Shown here one piece after another: positions 56,324-64,000 of a DNA stretch of 64,000 nt. Within the stretch, counting starts at the first letter, position 1; each line of letters starts with the position of its first letter. A program made the translations under genes and the position numbers. Origin of the DNA: Roseibium litorale (lineage in GTDB: Bacteria; Pseudomonadota; Alphaproteobacteria; Rhizobiales; Stappiaceae); the NCBI RefSeq assembly GCF_014842915.1, contig NZ_JACYXI010000005.1:124001-188000 (forward strand). The letters run 5' to 3'. The notes below the pieces were generated by a model that was not told the DNA's origin, did not search any database, and saw only the letters and a program-made list of their open reading frames with translations.

Positions 56324-57628
56324 TTAGAGAATGAACTTCGACAGATCGACGTTCTTTGCCAATTCGCCGATATTCTCGCGGATATGCTGAGCATTGATCT
56401 CAATGGTTTCACCTCCCCGGTCAGGGGCTGTATAAGACACCTCATCAAGAACCCGCTCCATAACCGTCTGCAACCTGCGTGCGCCGATGTTTTCGACCGA
56501 GCCATTCAGGTCAACCGCCACGGAAGCGATCTCGTCAATCGCATCCTCGGTGAAGGACAGGGTGACATTTTCTGTCGCCAGAAGCGCGACGTACTGCTTG
56601 ATCAGGCTCGCTTCAGGCTCTGTCAGAATGGCACGGAAGTCATCACGGGTCAGAGCCCTCAGCTCGACACGGATCGGCAAGCGCCCCTGCAGTTCGGGCA
56701 GAAGATCAGACGGCTTGGCCACATGGAAGGCGCCCGAGGCAATGAAGAGGATATGGTCCGTCTTCACCGGCCCGTGCTTGGTGGAAACCACCGTGCCTTC
56801 GATCAAGGGCAGAAGGTCACGCTGGACACCCTCACGCGAGACATCGGCACCGCCACGGCCTTCCCTGGCACAGATCTTGTCGATCTCGTCCAGGAACACG
56901 ATGCCGGAGTTCTCCACCAGGGAGATCGCTTCCTGAACGATCTTGTCCTCATCAAGAAGCTTGTCGGACTCCTCGTTGATCAAGAGCTGATAGGAATCAC
57001 GCACGGTGGTGCACTTGGTCTTGGTCTGGCCGCCAAACGCCTTTCCGAGCATGTCGGAGATGTTCATCACCCCGACGCTGGCACCGGGCATTCCGGGAAC
57101 CTCGAAGCTCGGCATCTGAGGCTGAGCACGGACCTCGACCTCGATTTCCTTGTCATCCATTTCCCCGTCCCGCAACTTCTTGCGGAAGGAATCGCGGGTG
57201 GCCGGGCTGGCGGTCTTGCCAACCAGGGCATCAAGAACACGGTCCTCGGCCATGATATGGGCCTTGGCCTTGACCTCTTCCCGCTTGGCACTGCGCACCA
57301 GGCTGATGCCGGCCTCGACCAGATCGCGGACGATTTGCTCCACATCCCGGCCCACATAACCCACTTCAGTGAACTTGGTCGCCTCGACTTTTGTAAAAGG
57401 GGCGTTTGCAAGCTTCGCCAGACGGCGGGCAATCTCGGTCTTGCCCACACCGGTCGGCCCGATCATGAGAATGTTCTTCGGCAGAACCTCTTCGCGCATC
57501 TGCCCCTGCAGCTGCTGGCGGCGCCAACGGTTGCGCAGAGCGATGGCAACGGCGCGCTTGGCGTCTTTCTGACCGACGATATAGCGGTCCAGTTCGGAAA
57601 CGATTTCACGAGGTGAAAAGTCGGTCAT
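56324..57628 (-). CDS. hslU: ATP-dependent protease ATPase subunit HslU
   Basis: AAA+ unfoldase of the HslUV protease. 434 residues: Walker A GPTGVGKT at 57-64, Walker [12 protein letters not shown], the I domain around 100-230 and the C-terminal tail ending VDLSKFIL that docks into HslV. A membrane-protein gene, rather than hslV, lies directly upstream (21 bases). Confidence 0.97.
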   Translation of the reverse strand: MTDFSPREIVSELDRYIVGQKDAKRAVAIALRNRWRRQQLQGQMREEVLPKNILMIGPTGVGKTEIARRLAKLANAPFTKVEATKFTEVGYVGRDVEQIVRDLVEAGISLVRSAKREEVKAKAHIMAEDRVLDALVGKTASPATRDSFRKKLRDGEMDDKEIEVEVRAQPQMPSFEVPGMPGASVGVMNISDMLGKAFGGQTKTKCTTVRDSYQLLINEESDKLLDEDKIVQEAISLVENSGIVFLDEIDKICAREGRGGADVSREGVQRDLLPLIEGTVVSTKHGPVKTDHILFIASGAFHVAKPSDLLPELQGRLPIRVELRALTRDDFRAILTEPEASLIKQYVALLATENVTLSFTEDAIDEIASVAVDLNGSVENIGARRLQTVMERVLDEVSYTAPDRGGETIEINAQHIRENIGELAKNVDLSKFIL

Positions 57629-57649
57629 GTCGATACTTCCATCAGATGA

Positions 57650-58726
57650 TCAGGAGGCCGCCGGAATGATGCGCATGACCGGCGAACCAGCCACAGGCGC
57701 CACCAGAATACGGCGGACAAAGCGCCAGGCAGAGCCCAGCAGAAGAATGAAACAGCCCAGAACCAAAAGCGTTCCGGCCACACCTGCTTCTCCCGCCAGG
57801 TCGGCCTCACTCATCAGCACACCAAGGGCAATGCCGAAATATCCGAGACCGGAAACCAGAAGAGCACGGCGGTCGACGAGAATGGCCACCAGCGACAGAA
57901 GCAGGAACATGGAGATGACGATCACCGCAGATCCCGTGTCACTGAAATAGTCACCTCCGGTCGCAAGGTTGAGAATGGAGTGCACAATCAGGGGAGCTGC
58001 CATCAGATGCAGCCAGAAGCCCTTGTCGCTGTTGACGGTGGACCGGGTCAGGTCCCGGCTGTCGAACACCATTCCGGCAAGAAAGCTCGCCAGACCAGCG
58101 GCAAAGGTGAACCAGGCAATGTTGTTCTGAACCAGGTGCGGAACAGCCGTCTCCACCAGCACAATGCCAAGGAACAGCAACCCGGCCATCACCACCGCAA
58201 AGCCCACCGGCACACGGAAGCGCCACAGATGCAAAGACGCGCCAAGCGTTGCGATCAGAGCCGGCGGGATCAGAACCTGTGCGTGGGCATTGTCGAAAGC
58301 AGCGCCCGCCGACCTTGCCGTACTGTCCTCGCCCACGAACAAGCCAAGACAGGTGAGAAAGAAGAACGGCGTGAACAGGATCGTCAGCAGAAACGACGGC
58401 AGCGCCAGCCGCATGCGGCGCGCGAAGATCTCAGAAAGAAGCCAGATCGCAGCAGCACCTGCGAACGCGACTGCCCCGGGGGGGACAGAGCCCTTAAGCG
58501 CGTAAACCAGTCCGGCAAGAAAGATCGAGATGCCGATTGCGATGAATATATCGTGGAACCCGCGCACGAAGCGAACCTCTTCCGCGTCAGCCCGGGAAAC
58601 CGTTTTCTTTGATCCGGCGGCACGGTCCTGCTCCAGCCAGAAAGTCTTCAGACGGCCCGCCAATCCGGCATCGAGAATGCCTGCCGACACAGCGTCCTGA
58701 AGGCGGCGTTCGAGAACCTCAGTCAT
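57650..58726 (-). CDS. Multi-pass membrane protein of unknown function, between hslV and hslU
   Basis: 358 residues. A short soluble N-terminus (about 1-60, TEVLERRLQDAVSAGILDAG) is followed by about ten hydrophobic segments, resembling DUF2157/DUF4401-type proteins. No catalytic motif is seen. GGAGAACGCA before the ATG at 58726 sets the start. It is spaced 34 bases from hslV and 21 from hslU on the same strand, so it should be made from the hslVU transcript. In related genomes hslV and hslU are adjacent or separated by an acetyltransferase gene; a membrane protein is unexpected. Confidence 0.75.
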   Translation of the reverse strand: MTEVLERRLQDAVSAGILDAGLAGRLKTFWLEQDRAAGSKKTVSRADAEEVRFVRGFHDIFIAIGISIFLAGLVYALKGSVPPGAVAFAGAAAIWLLSEIFARRMRLALPSFLLTILFTPFFFLTCLGLFVGEDSTARSAGAAFDNAHAQVLIPPALIATLGASLHLWRFRVPVGFAVVMAGLLFLGIVLVETAVPHLVQNNIAWFTFAAGLASFLAGMVFDSRDLTRSTVNSDKGFWLHLMAAPLIVHSILNLATGGDYFSDTGSAVIVISMFLLLSLVAILVDRRALLVSGLGYFGIALGVLMSEADLAGEAGVAGTLLVLGCFILLLGSAWRFVRRILVAPVAGSPVMRIIPAAS

Positions 58727-58760
58727 TGCGTTCTCCAGCGGCAAGTGAGAGCTGGCACAC

Positions 58761-59318
58761 TCACTCCGTTTCCAGGCTTTCGAGCGTCAGATTGCCATTG
58801 GTGTAAACGCAGATGTCCGCGGCAATCGCCATCGCCTTGCGTGCAATCGCCTCTGCATCAAGGTCTGTATCCACCAGAGCACGGGCGGCGGCCAGCGCAT
58901 AATTGCCACCGGAGCCGATACCGGCGATTCCGCCTTCCGGTTCCAGAACGTCACCGGTACCGGTCAGAACCAGCGCCACATTCTTGTCGGCAACGAGCAT
59001 CATGGCTTCGAGACGGCGCAGATACCGGTCCGTCCGCCAGTCCTTTGCCAGTTCCACACAGGAACGCATCAGCTGACCGGGATATTGCTCAAGCTTGGTT
59101 TCCAGACGCTCGAACAGGGTGAAGGCATCGGCGGTCGCACCCGCAAACCCGGCGATCACTTCGCCTTTCGCCAAGGGGCGCACCTTGCGGGCCGTATTCT
59201 TGATAACAGTTTGACCGAGGGAGACCTGACCATCGCCAGCGATCACGACCTTGCCGCCCTTCCGGACGAGCAGAATGGTGGTGCCATGCCAGACGGCGGG
59301 TTCTCTTGCTTCGCTCAT
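58761..59318 (-). CDS. hslV: ATP-dependent protease proteolytic subunit HslV
   Basis: 185 residues. The catalytic N-terminal Thr after processing is T13 in [20 protein letters not shown] and [16 protein letters not shown] are family signatures. Forms the double hexamer with HslU. A candidate heat-shock promoter lies about 75 bases upstream. Confidence 0.97.
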   Translation of the reverse strand: MSEAREPAVWHGTTILLVRKGGKVVIAGDGQVSLGQTVIKNTARKVRPLAKGEVIAGFAGATADAFTLFERLETKLEQYPGQLMRSCVELAKDWRTDRYLRRLEAMMLVADKNVALVLTGTGDVLEPEGGIAGIGSGGNYALAAARALVDTDLDAEAIARKAMAIAADICVYTNGNLTLESLETE

Positions 59319-59391
59319 TGGGTCCTCTTGGCGTTGACGTCAAAGGCGGGGCCGGTCTTGAGACAGGTCCATCACCGCCTTTCCGGACCCT

Positions 59392-59420
59392 ATGTAGGGG
59401 TACCAGGCAGCGTTGCCAAG
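59392..59420 (-). promoter_or_regulatory. Putative heat-shock (RpoH) promoter of hslV
   Basis: On the minus strand CTTGGC (59415-59420) and CCCCTACAT (59392-59400) are 14 bases apart, close to the RpoH pattern CTTGAA - CCCCATNT. Position and the HslUV role make heat-shock control likely. Confidence 0.5.
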
Positions 59421-59451
59421 CCATAGGCACCAGCGCGATGACCTCTAGTCG

Positions 59452-60039
59452 TCAGCTGAGTTGAAAACGGGTTTGCCGGATCAAGGCCTGAACCATGGCC
59501 TTCAAAAGAGAAGCCGCCCGCTCATCCGCCAGGTCGCCCTTGGCATCAAACGCGGATCCGGCACCGGAGACGATCACAGTCTGGGGAATGACCAGGGCGC
59601 CGAGCCCCATTTCCAGAATGGTGCGCATGGAGATCAGACCGCGCACGCCGCCCATGGCGCCCGGAGAGGCCGAACCGATGGCAAAGACGCGGTTCTGTTT
59701 GAAGGCCGCCGAAGCCGGCTCACCCGGATCGGAAATGCGGCTGACCCAGTCCAGAGCATTTTTGAGCAGCGGCGTTACCCCCGCATTGTACTCCGGACAG
59801 GCGATGAAGACCCCGTCATGAGACTGGATGATCCGCTTCAGCTTGTGTGCCGCCTCCGGCACGCCCTTGGTCTGCTCCAGATCGCCGTCATAGAGCGGCA
59901 GAGGAAAGTCCGAGAGAGAGATCCGGGTTGCCTCCGCATCGCCAAGTGCCAGTTCGCGCAGGACCGCCCCCGCGAGCTTGCCGTTGAAGGAGCCCGAACG
60001 TGTGGAGCCGGAGAAGACGAGAATTTTGACTGGCCGCAT
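59452..60039 (-). CDS. NADPH-dependent FMN reductase
   Basis: 195 residues of the flavodoxin-like SsuE/ChrR/AzoR-type group: the FMN phosphate loop GSTRSGSFNGKL at the N-terminus and PEYNAGVTPLLKNALDWVS. Reduces quinones, chromate or azo dyes in characterised members; the natural substrate is unknown. GAGGG is 9 bases before the ATG at 60039. Follows pmtA by 53 bases. Confidence 0.9.
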   Translation of the reverse strand: MRPVKILVFSGSTRSGSFNGKLAGAVLRELALGDAEATRISLSDFPLPLYDGDLEQTKGVPEAAHKLKRIIQSHDGVFIACPEYNAGVTPLLKNALDWVSRISDPGEPASAAFKQNRVFAIGSASPGAMGGVRGLISMRTILEMGLGALVIPQTVIVSGAGSAFDAKGDLADERAASLLKAMVQALIRQTRFQLS

Positions 60040-60092
60040 GACGAATGCCCTCAACTGCCGGAGAGGTTCCGGTTCAATGTCTGTTGATCCCG

Positions 60093-60722
60093 TCAGTGGA
60101 CCTTGCGATAGACCCAGACCCTTGCTGGCGGCAGGTTCTTCCAGATCCAGTCAGACTTGGCCAGCGAGAAGCGGCCCGGCTGCGCCTTGACCGGCGGAAC
60201 GAGCGCATAGGAAAACTGGATGAACGGCGCGCCCGGCTTCAAGAGCTCCAGCGCGTCCTCGATCAACCGCAGCCGCTCGTTTTCCGGCCTTGTGAACAGC
60301 GGCAGGCTGGAGACAATCCCGTCGAGCGGCTTGGCATCCTTGAACAGGTCCTTGATCGCGTAGGCATCGCCCTGAATGACCGACATGCCCGGGTAGCGGC
60401 CATGAAGCAATTCGCAGAATTCGTGGCTGTATTCAACGGCAACGAGGTTCTTGCGGGAAATGCCACGTTCTAAAATGGCGCGGGTAACGACACCGGTGCC
60501 AGGCCCGAGTTCAACCACGTGATCGCCGGGCGCGGCCTCCAGATAAGAGGCCATCTTGGCAGCAAGCAGGGGGCCAGAGGGACTGACTGCGCCCGTCTTG
60601 AGCGGATTTTCCACCCACGAACGGAAGAACCGGACTTCATCCAGGGCCTTCGCCTTTAACGCCTTGACCTGTTCGACCTTTTTGCGAACGGCCTGGGAAT
60701 GCGGCCCCGTCCTATCCATCAT
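60093..60722 (-). CDS. pmtA: Phospholipid N-methyltransferase (phosphatidylcholine synthesis)
   Basis: 209 residues. SAM motif ELGPGTG at 71-77 with VEYSHEF and IVSSLPLF further on, as in rhizobial PmtA, which methylates phosphatidylethanolamine three times to phosphatidylcholine. The start at 60722 is set by GGAGGA nine bases upstream. dnaK-dnaJ-pmtA order is conserved in rhizobia. Confidence 0.88.
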   Translation of the reverse strand: MMDRTGPHSQAVRKKVEQVKALKAKALDEVRFFRSWVENPLKTGAVSPSGPLLAAKMASYLEAAPGDHVVELGPGTGVVTRAILERGISRKNLVAVEYSHEFCELLHGRYPGMSVIQGDAYAIKDLFKDAKPLDGIVSSLPLFTRPENERLRLIEDALELLKPGAPFIQFSYALVPPVKAQPGRFSLAKSDWIWKNLPPARVWVYRKVH

Positions 60723-60794
60723 CTGCTCCAATCCTCCCCCGCTTCCGAAAATGTAGGGCGTTCAGGAGCAGCATTTCAAGATGGCCAATCCGTG

Positions 60795-61922
60795 TCAGTT
60801 GCCAAGATTGTCGATGAAATCCTTCACCCTAGAGAAAAATCCGGAGGATTCCGGGTGATTTTCTCCTGAAGCACCCTGTTCGAATTCAGTGAGCAACTCT
60901 CTCTGGCGCTTCGTAAGGTTGGTCGGCGTCTCCACCGTGACCTGAATATACATGTCGCCATGCTGCACTGAGCGCATCACCGGCATGCCTTTGCCCTTAA
61001 GGCGGAACTGCTTTCCGGTCTGGGTGCCTTCCGGCACCTTCACACGGCTGGTGACACCTTCAAGCGTCGGGACATCGAACTGTCCGCCCAGCGCCGCCGT
61101 CGTCATAGAAATCGGAACACGGCAATAAAGATCAGCGCCTTCGCGCTGGAAGAACTCATGCGGCCGGATCGACAGGAAGATATAGAGATCGCCGGACGGA
61201 CCGCCGCGCAGCCCGGCCTCACCTTCGCCGGCCAGACGGATCCGGGTGCCATCCTCAATGCCCGACGGAATGTTGACGGAGAGCGTGCGCTCCTGTGTGG
61301 TGCGGCCGACGCCGCCACAAACACTACAGGGATCCGCGATGACCTGCCCCTTGCCCTGACAGGTCGGGCAAGTGCGCTCCAGCGTGAAGAACCCCTGTGC
61401 TGCCCGGACACGGCCCGCACCGCCACAGGTGCGGCAGGTCGCAGGACTCGTACCCGGCTTTGCGCCCGATCCGGTGCAAGCCTCACAGGTGACGCTGGTC
61501 GGAACCTCAATCTCGACGGTCTTGCCTTCGAAGGCTTCCTCAAGGGTGATTTCGAGGTTGTAGCGAAGGTCCGCACCGCGTTCGCGGCCATTCGACCGGC
61601 GGCCACCGCCGCCCATGCCGAAGAACTCCTCGAAAATGTCCGACATGGTGGAGTGGAAGTCACCGTTGCGGGCACCGCCGCCGCCAAAGCCACCGTTCTC
61701 AAAGGCCGCATGGCCAAAACGGTCATAAGCTGCACGCTTCTGTGCGTCCTTCAGAGTGTCGTAGGCTTCGTTTACTTCCTTGAAGCTGGCTTCGGCTTCC
61801 GCATTCCCCGGATTGCGGTCCGGGTGATATTGCATCGCCATCTTGCGATAGGCGCTCTTTAGAGCCTTCTCATCGGCGTCCTTGGCAACGCCCAGCACTT
61901 CATAGAAATCACGTTTGGCCAT
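60795..61922 (-). CDS. dnaJ: Chaperone DnaJ
   Basis: 375 residues: J domain with HPD at 33-35, a Gly-rich region (about 75-110, [11 protein letters not shown]), four zinc repeats ([32 protein letters not shown]) and the C-terminal substrate domain. Co-chaperone of DnaK, encoded 232 bases upstream. Confidence 0.97.
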   Translation of the reverse strand: MAKRDFYEVLGVAKDADEKALKSAYRKMAMQYHPDRNPGNAEAEASFKEVNEAYDTLKDAQKRAAYDRFGHAAFENGGFGGGGARNGDFHSTMSDIFEEFFGMGGGGRRSNGRERGADLRYNLEITLEEAFEGKTVEIEVPTSVTCEACTGSGAKPGTSPATCRTCGGAGRVRAAQGFFTLERTCPTCQGKGQVIADPCSVCGGVGRTTQERTLSVNIPSGIEDGTRIRLAGEGEAGLRGGPSGDLYIFLSIRPHEFFQREGADLYCRVPISMTTAALGGQFDVPTLEGVTSRVKVPEGTQTGKQFRLKGKGMPVMRSVQHGDMYIQVTVETPTNLTKRQRELLTEFEQGASGENHPESSGFFSRVKDFIDNLGN

Positions 61923-62038
61923 GTCTGGTCACTCAATCCTGTCCGGCATGTCCGCACACGCATCCGCGCAGACGCTTTCGGAGGTCATTGGGCCGGCGCT
62001 TCCGGATGCAGTCAGCTTGCCTCCCTGACATGACAAGA

Positions 62039-62139
62039 GCCGGATTTCCATCCGGCACCCAGAAAATGTCGCGGGGAGCGCCAGTCCGCAGCGCCAATGC
62101 CACAGAAAGCCAACGGCCTGCAAGTTCACCTTGCAGGCC
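62039..62139 (-). other. Two hairpins in the dnaK-dnaJ intergenic region
   Basis: GGCCTGCAAG/CTTGCAGGCC (62115-62124 with 62130-62139) is a perfect 10-bp stem 15 bases after the dnaK stop. GCCGGAT/ATCCGGC (62039-62045 with 62050-62056) is a second stem. Neither is followed by a T-run, so partial termination or transcript processing that lowers dnaJ relative to dnaK is plausible. Confidence 0.6.
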
Positions 62140-62154
62140 GCCGGTTGCTTTGGG

Positions 62155-64000
62155 TTAGGCCGACTTCTTGTCGTCGTCCTTGACTTCCTCGAAGTCTGCG
62201 TCGACCACGTCGTCATCAGCAGCAGAAGCTTCCGCACCGGCGCCGGCGCCTTCAGCTTCAGCCTGCGATGCCTTGTACATGGCTTCGCCCAGCTTCATGG
62301 ACGCTTCGGCAAGAGCCTGGGTCTTGGCCTTGATGTCCTCCAGGTCGGTGCCTTCCAGAGCGGTCTTCAGGCTTTCAACAGCCGTTTCGATCGCACCCTT
62401 TTCGTCGGCACTGACCTTGTCACCGTAATCCTTGAGGGACTTTTCGGTGGAGTGCACCAAAGCTTCACCCTGGTTCTTGGCTTCGACCAGTTCCTTGCGC
62501 TTCTTGTCCTCATCGGCGTGGGATTCAGCGTCCTTGATCATCTGGTCGATGTCAGCGTCGCTGAGGCCGCCGGAGGCCTGAATACGGATCTGCTGTTCCT
62601 TGCCCGTGCCCTTGTCCTTGGCGGACACGTTCACGATGCCGTTGGCGTCGATGTCGAAAGCGACTTCGATCTGCGGCACGCCGCGCGGTGCGGGCGGCAG
62701 GCCAACCAGGTCGAACTGGCCGAGGATCTTGTTGTCCGCAGCCATTTCGCGCTCACCCTGGAACACGCGGATGGTCACAGCCGTCTGGTTGTCTTCGGCG
62801 GTCGAGAAGGTCTGGCTCTTCTTCGTCGGGATCGTCGTGTTACGGTCGATCAGACGGGTGAAGACACCACCCAGCGTTTCGATGCCGAGGGACAGCGGGG
62901 TCACGTCGAGCAGCAGAACGTCCTTGACGTCGCCCTGCAGAACGCCGGCCTGAATGGCAGCGCCCATAGCCACCACTTCGTCCGGGTTCACACCCTTGTG
63001 CGGCTCCTTGCCGAAGAAGTTCTTCACGGTTTCCTGGATCTTCGGCATACGGGTCATGCCGCCGACCAGAACCACTTCATCGATTTCGCCAGCAGAGATG
63101 CCGGCGTCCTTCAGAGCAGCCTTCATCGGCTCGATGGTCCGCTTGACCAGATCGTCCACGAGGGATTCGAACTTCGCGCGGGTCAGCTTGAGCGTCAGGT
63201 GCTTCGGACCGGAAGCATCCGCCGTGATGAACGGCAGGTTGATTTCGGTCTGGGACGAGGACGACAGTTCGATCTTCGCCTTTTCCGCAGCTTCCTTCAG
63301 ACGCTGCAGGGCCAGCTTGTCGTTCTTGAGGTCGATGCCCTGGTCCTTCTTGAACTCGGAAGCCAGGTAGTCGACCAGAACCATGTCGAAGTCTTCACCG
63401 CCGAGGAACGTGTCCCCGTTCGTGGACTTCACTTCGAAGACGCCGTCACCGATTTCGAGCACGGACACGTCGAAGGTACCGCCGCCAAGGTCATAGACAG
63501 CGATGGTCTTGCCATCGTTCTTGTCCAGGCCATAGGCAAGGGCAGCCGCGGTCGGCTCGTTGATGATGCGCAGGACTTCGAGACCGGCGATCTTGCCGGC
63601 ATCCTTGGTTGCCTGACGCTGAGCATCGTTGAAGTAAGCCGGAACGGTGATAACGGCCTGCGTGACCTTCTCACCGAGATAGCTTTCGGCAGTTTCCTTC
63701 ATCTTCTGAAGGATGAAGGCGGAAACCTGCGACGGGGAGTATTTCTCGCCGTGGGCTTCGACCCAAGCATCGCCGTTGTCAGCCTTCACGATTTCGAACG
63801 GAACGAGCTTCTTGTCCTTGGCGACGGTCGGATCGTCGAACCGGCGGCCGATCAGGCGCTTTACCGCGAATAGGGTGTTGGTCGGGTTGGTAACAGCCTG
63901 ACGCTTTGCAGGCTGACCGACGAGACGCTCACCGTCGTCGGAAAAGGCGACCATGGACGGGGTCGTCCGTGCACCTTCGGAGTTTTCAATAACCTTGGAA
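62155..64000 (-). CDS. dnaK: Molecular chaperone DnaK (partial, 5' end outside window)
   Basis: The last 614 codons or so of Hsp70. Visible are [19 protein letters not shown], the ATPase phosphate-2 motif, [10 protein letters not shown], the substrate domain beginning near [17 protein letters not shown], and the C-terminal [20 protein letters not shown]. The N-terminal end, and therefore the promoter, is beyond the right edge. Confidence 0.98.
   Translation of the reverse strand, partial: SKVIENSEGARTTPSMVAFSDDGERLVGQPAKRQAVTNPTNTLFAVKRLIGRRFDDPTVAKDKKLVPFEIVKADNGDAWVEAHGEKYSPSQVSAFILQKMKETAESYLGEKVTQAVITVPAYFNDAQRQATKDAGKIAGLEVLRIINEPTAAALAYGLDKNDGKTIAVYDLGGGTFDVSVLEIGDGVFEVKSTNGDTFLGGEDFDMVLVDYLASEFKKDQGIDLKNDKLALQRLKEAAEKAKIELSSSSQTEINLPFITADASGPKHLTLKLTRAKFESLVDDLVKRTIEPMKAALKDAGISAGEIDEVVLVGGMTRMPKIQETVKNFFGKEPHKGVNPDEVVAMGAAIQAGVLQGDVKDVLLLDVTPLSLGIETLGGVFTRLIDRNTTIPTKKSQTFSTAEDNQTAVTIRVFQGEREMAADNKILGQFDLVGLPPAPRGVPQIEVAFDIDANGIVNVSAKDKGTGKEQQIRIQASGGLSDADIDQMIKDAESHADEDKKRKELVEAKNQGEALVHSTEKSLKDYGDKVSADEKGAIETAVESLKTALEGTDLEDIKAKTQALAEASMKLGEAMYKASQAEAEGAGAGAEASAADDDVVDADFEEVKDDDKKSA

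Noticed and set aside
62131-63873. 580-codon open frame antisense to dnaK
   Set aside because: Shadow of the highly biased dnaK codon use; no domain recognised.

Overview
The window looks like a chromosomal segment of an alphaproteobacterium of the order Hyphomicrobiales (Rhizobiales), perhaps close to the Stappia/Labrenzia/Roseibium group. That placement is inferred from gene order and protein character: dnaK-dnaJ-pmtA; a Mur-type Fur regulator upstream of plsC, miaB, phoH and ybeY; lnt-XRE regulator-metK-trmB; rimP-nusA-ylxR-infB-rbfA-truB; the small SRP RNA upstream of dnaX; and an alphaproteobacterial LexA box. Base composition is GC-rich and most of the long antisense ORFs are shadows. 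I saw no rRNA, tRNA, CRISPR array, transposase, integrase or phage gene.

Layout. 1-7.7 kb: the 5' part of dnaX, the SRP RNA, a HIT protein, nudC, a histidine-phosphatase-fold protein, an MltB-type lytic transglycosylase, and a divergent pair formed by a stand-alone ComEC-like metallo-beta-lactamase protein and a patatin-like phospholipase. 7.8-16.2 kb: a yej-type peptide ABC importer operon with two tandem solute-binding proteins and an embedded PIN-domain toxin/antitoxin-like pair. 16.5-22.6 kb: membrane cytochrome c, kdsB, pheA, a PfkB (adenosine-type) kinase, an Lrp regulator divergent from a DUF2000 gene, gpmA and dapB. 22.8-25.4 kb: pnp and rpsO.

25.7-35.7 kb is an accessory block lying between rpsO and truB, which are usually neighbours. 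It holds a two-domain PPK2 polyphosphate kinase, a DedA-PAP2-LssY fusion, a persulfide/sulfur cassette (two YeeE/YedE halves, ETHE1-like dioxygenase, DUF442 sulfurtransferase, SulP transporter), an unrecognised alpha/beta-hydrolase-like protein, an SOS-controlled mmcB and a tiny DUF2256 zinc protein. 35.7-42.9 kb: the translation operon truB<-rbfA<-infB<-ylxR<-nusA<-rimP.

43.2-55.5 kb: trmB, metK, an XRE regulator, lnt, a CorC/TlyC CBS protein, ybeY, phoH, miaB, plsC, fur/mur, rimI, tsaB and a NifU-like iron-sulfur protein, all on the minus strand and often overlapping by 4 bases. 55.7-64 kb: a universal stress protein, hslU, an unusual membrane-protein gene between hslU and hslV, hslV behind a likely heat-shock promoter, a flavin reductase, pmtA, dnaJ and the 3' part of dnaK. 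The most interesting unexplained items are the MBL/patatin pair with a perfect inverted repeat in its shared promoter, the PIN pair inside the yej operon, the sulfur cassette with its palindrome, and the membrane protein inserted between the HslUV subunits.
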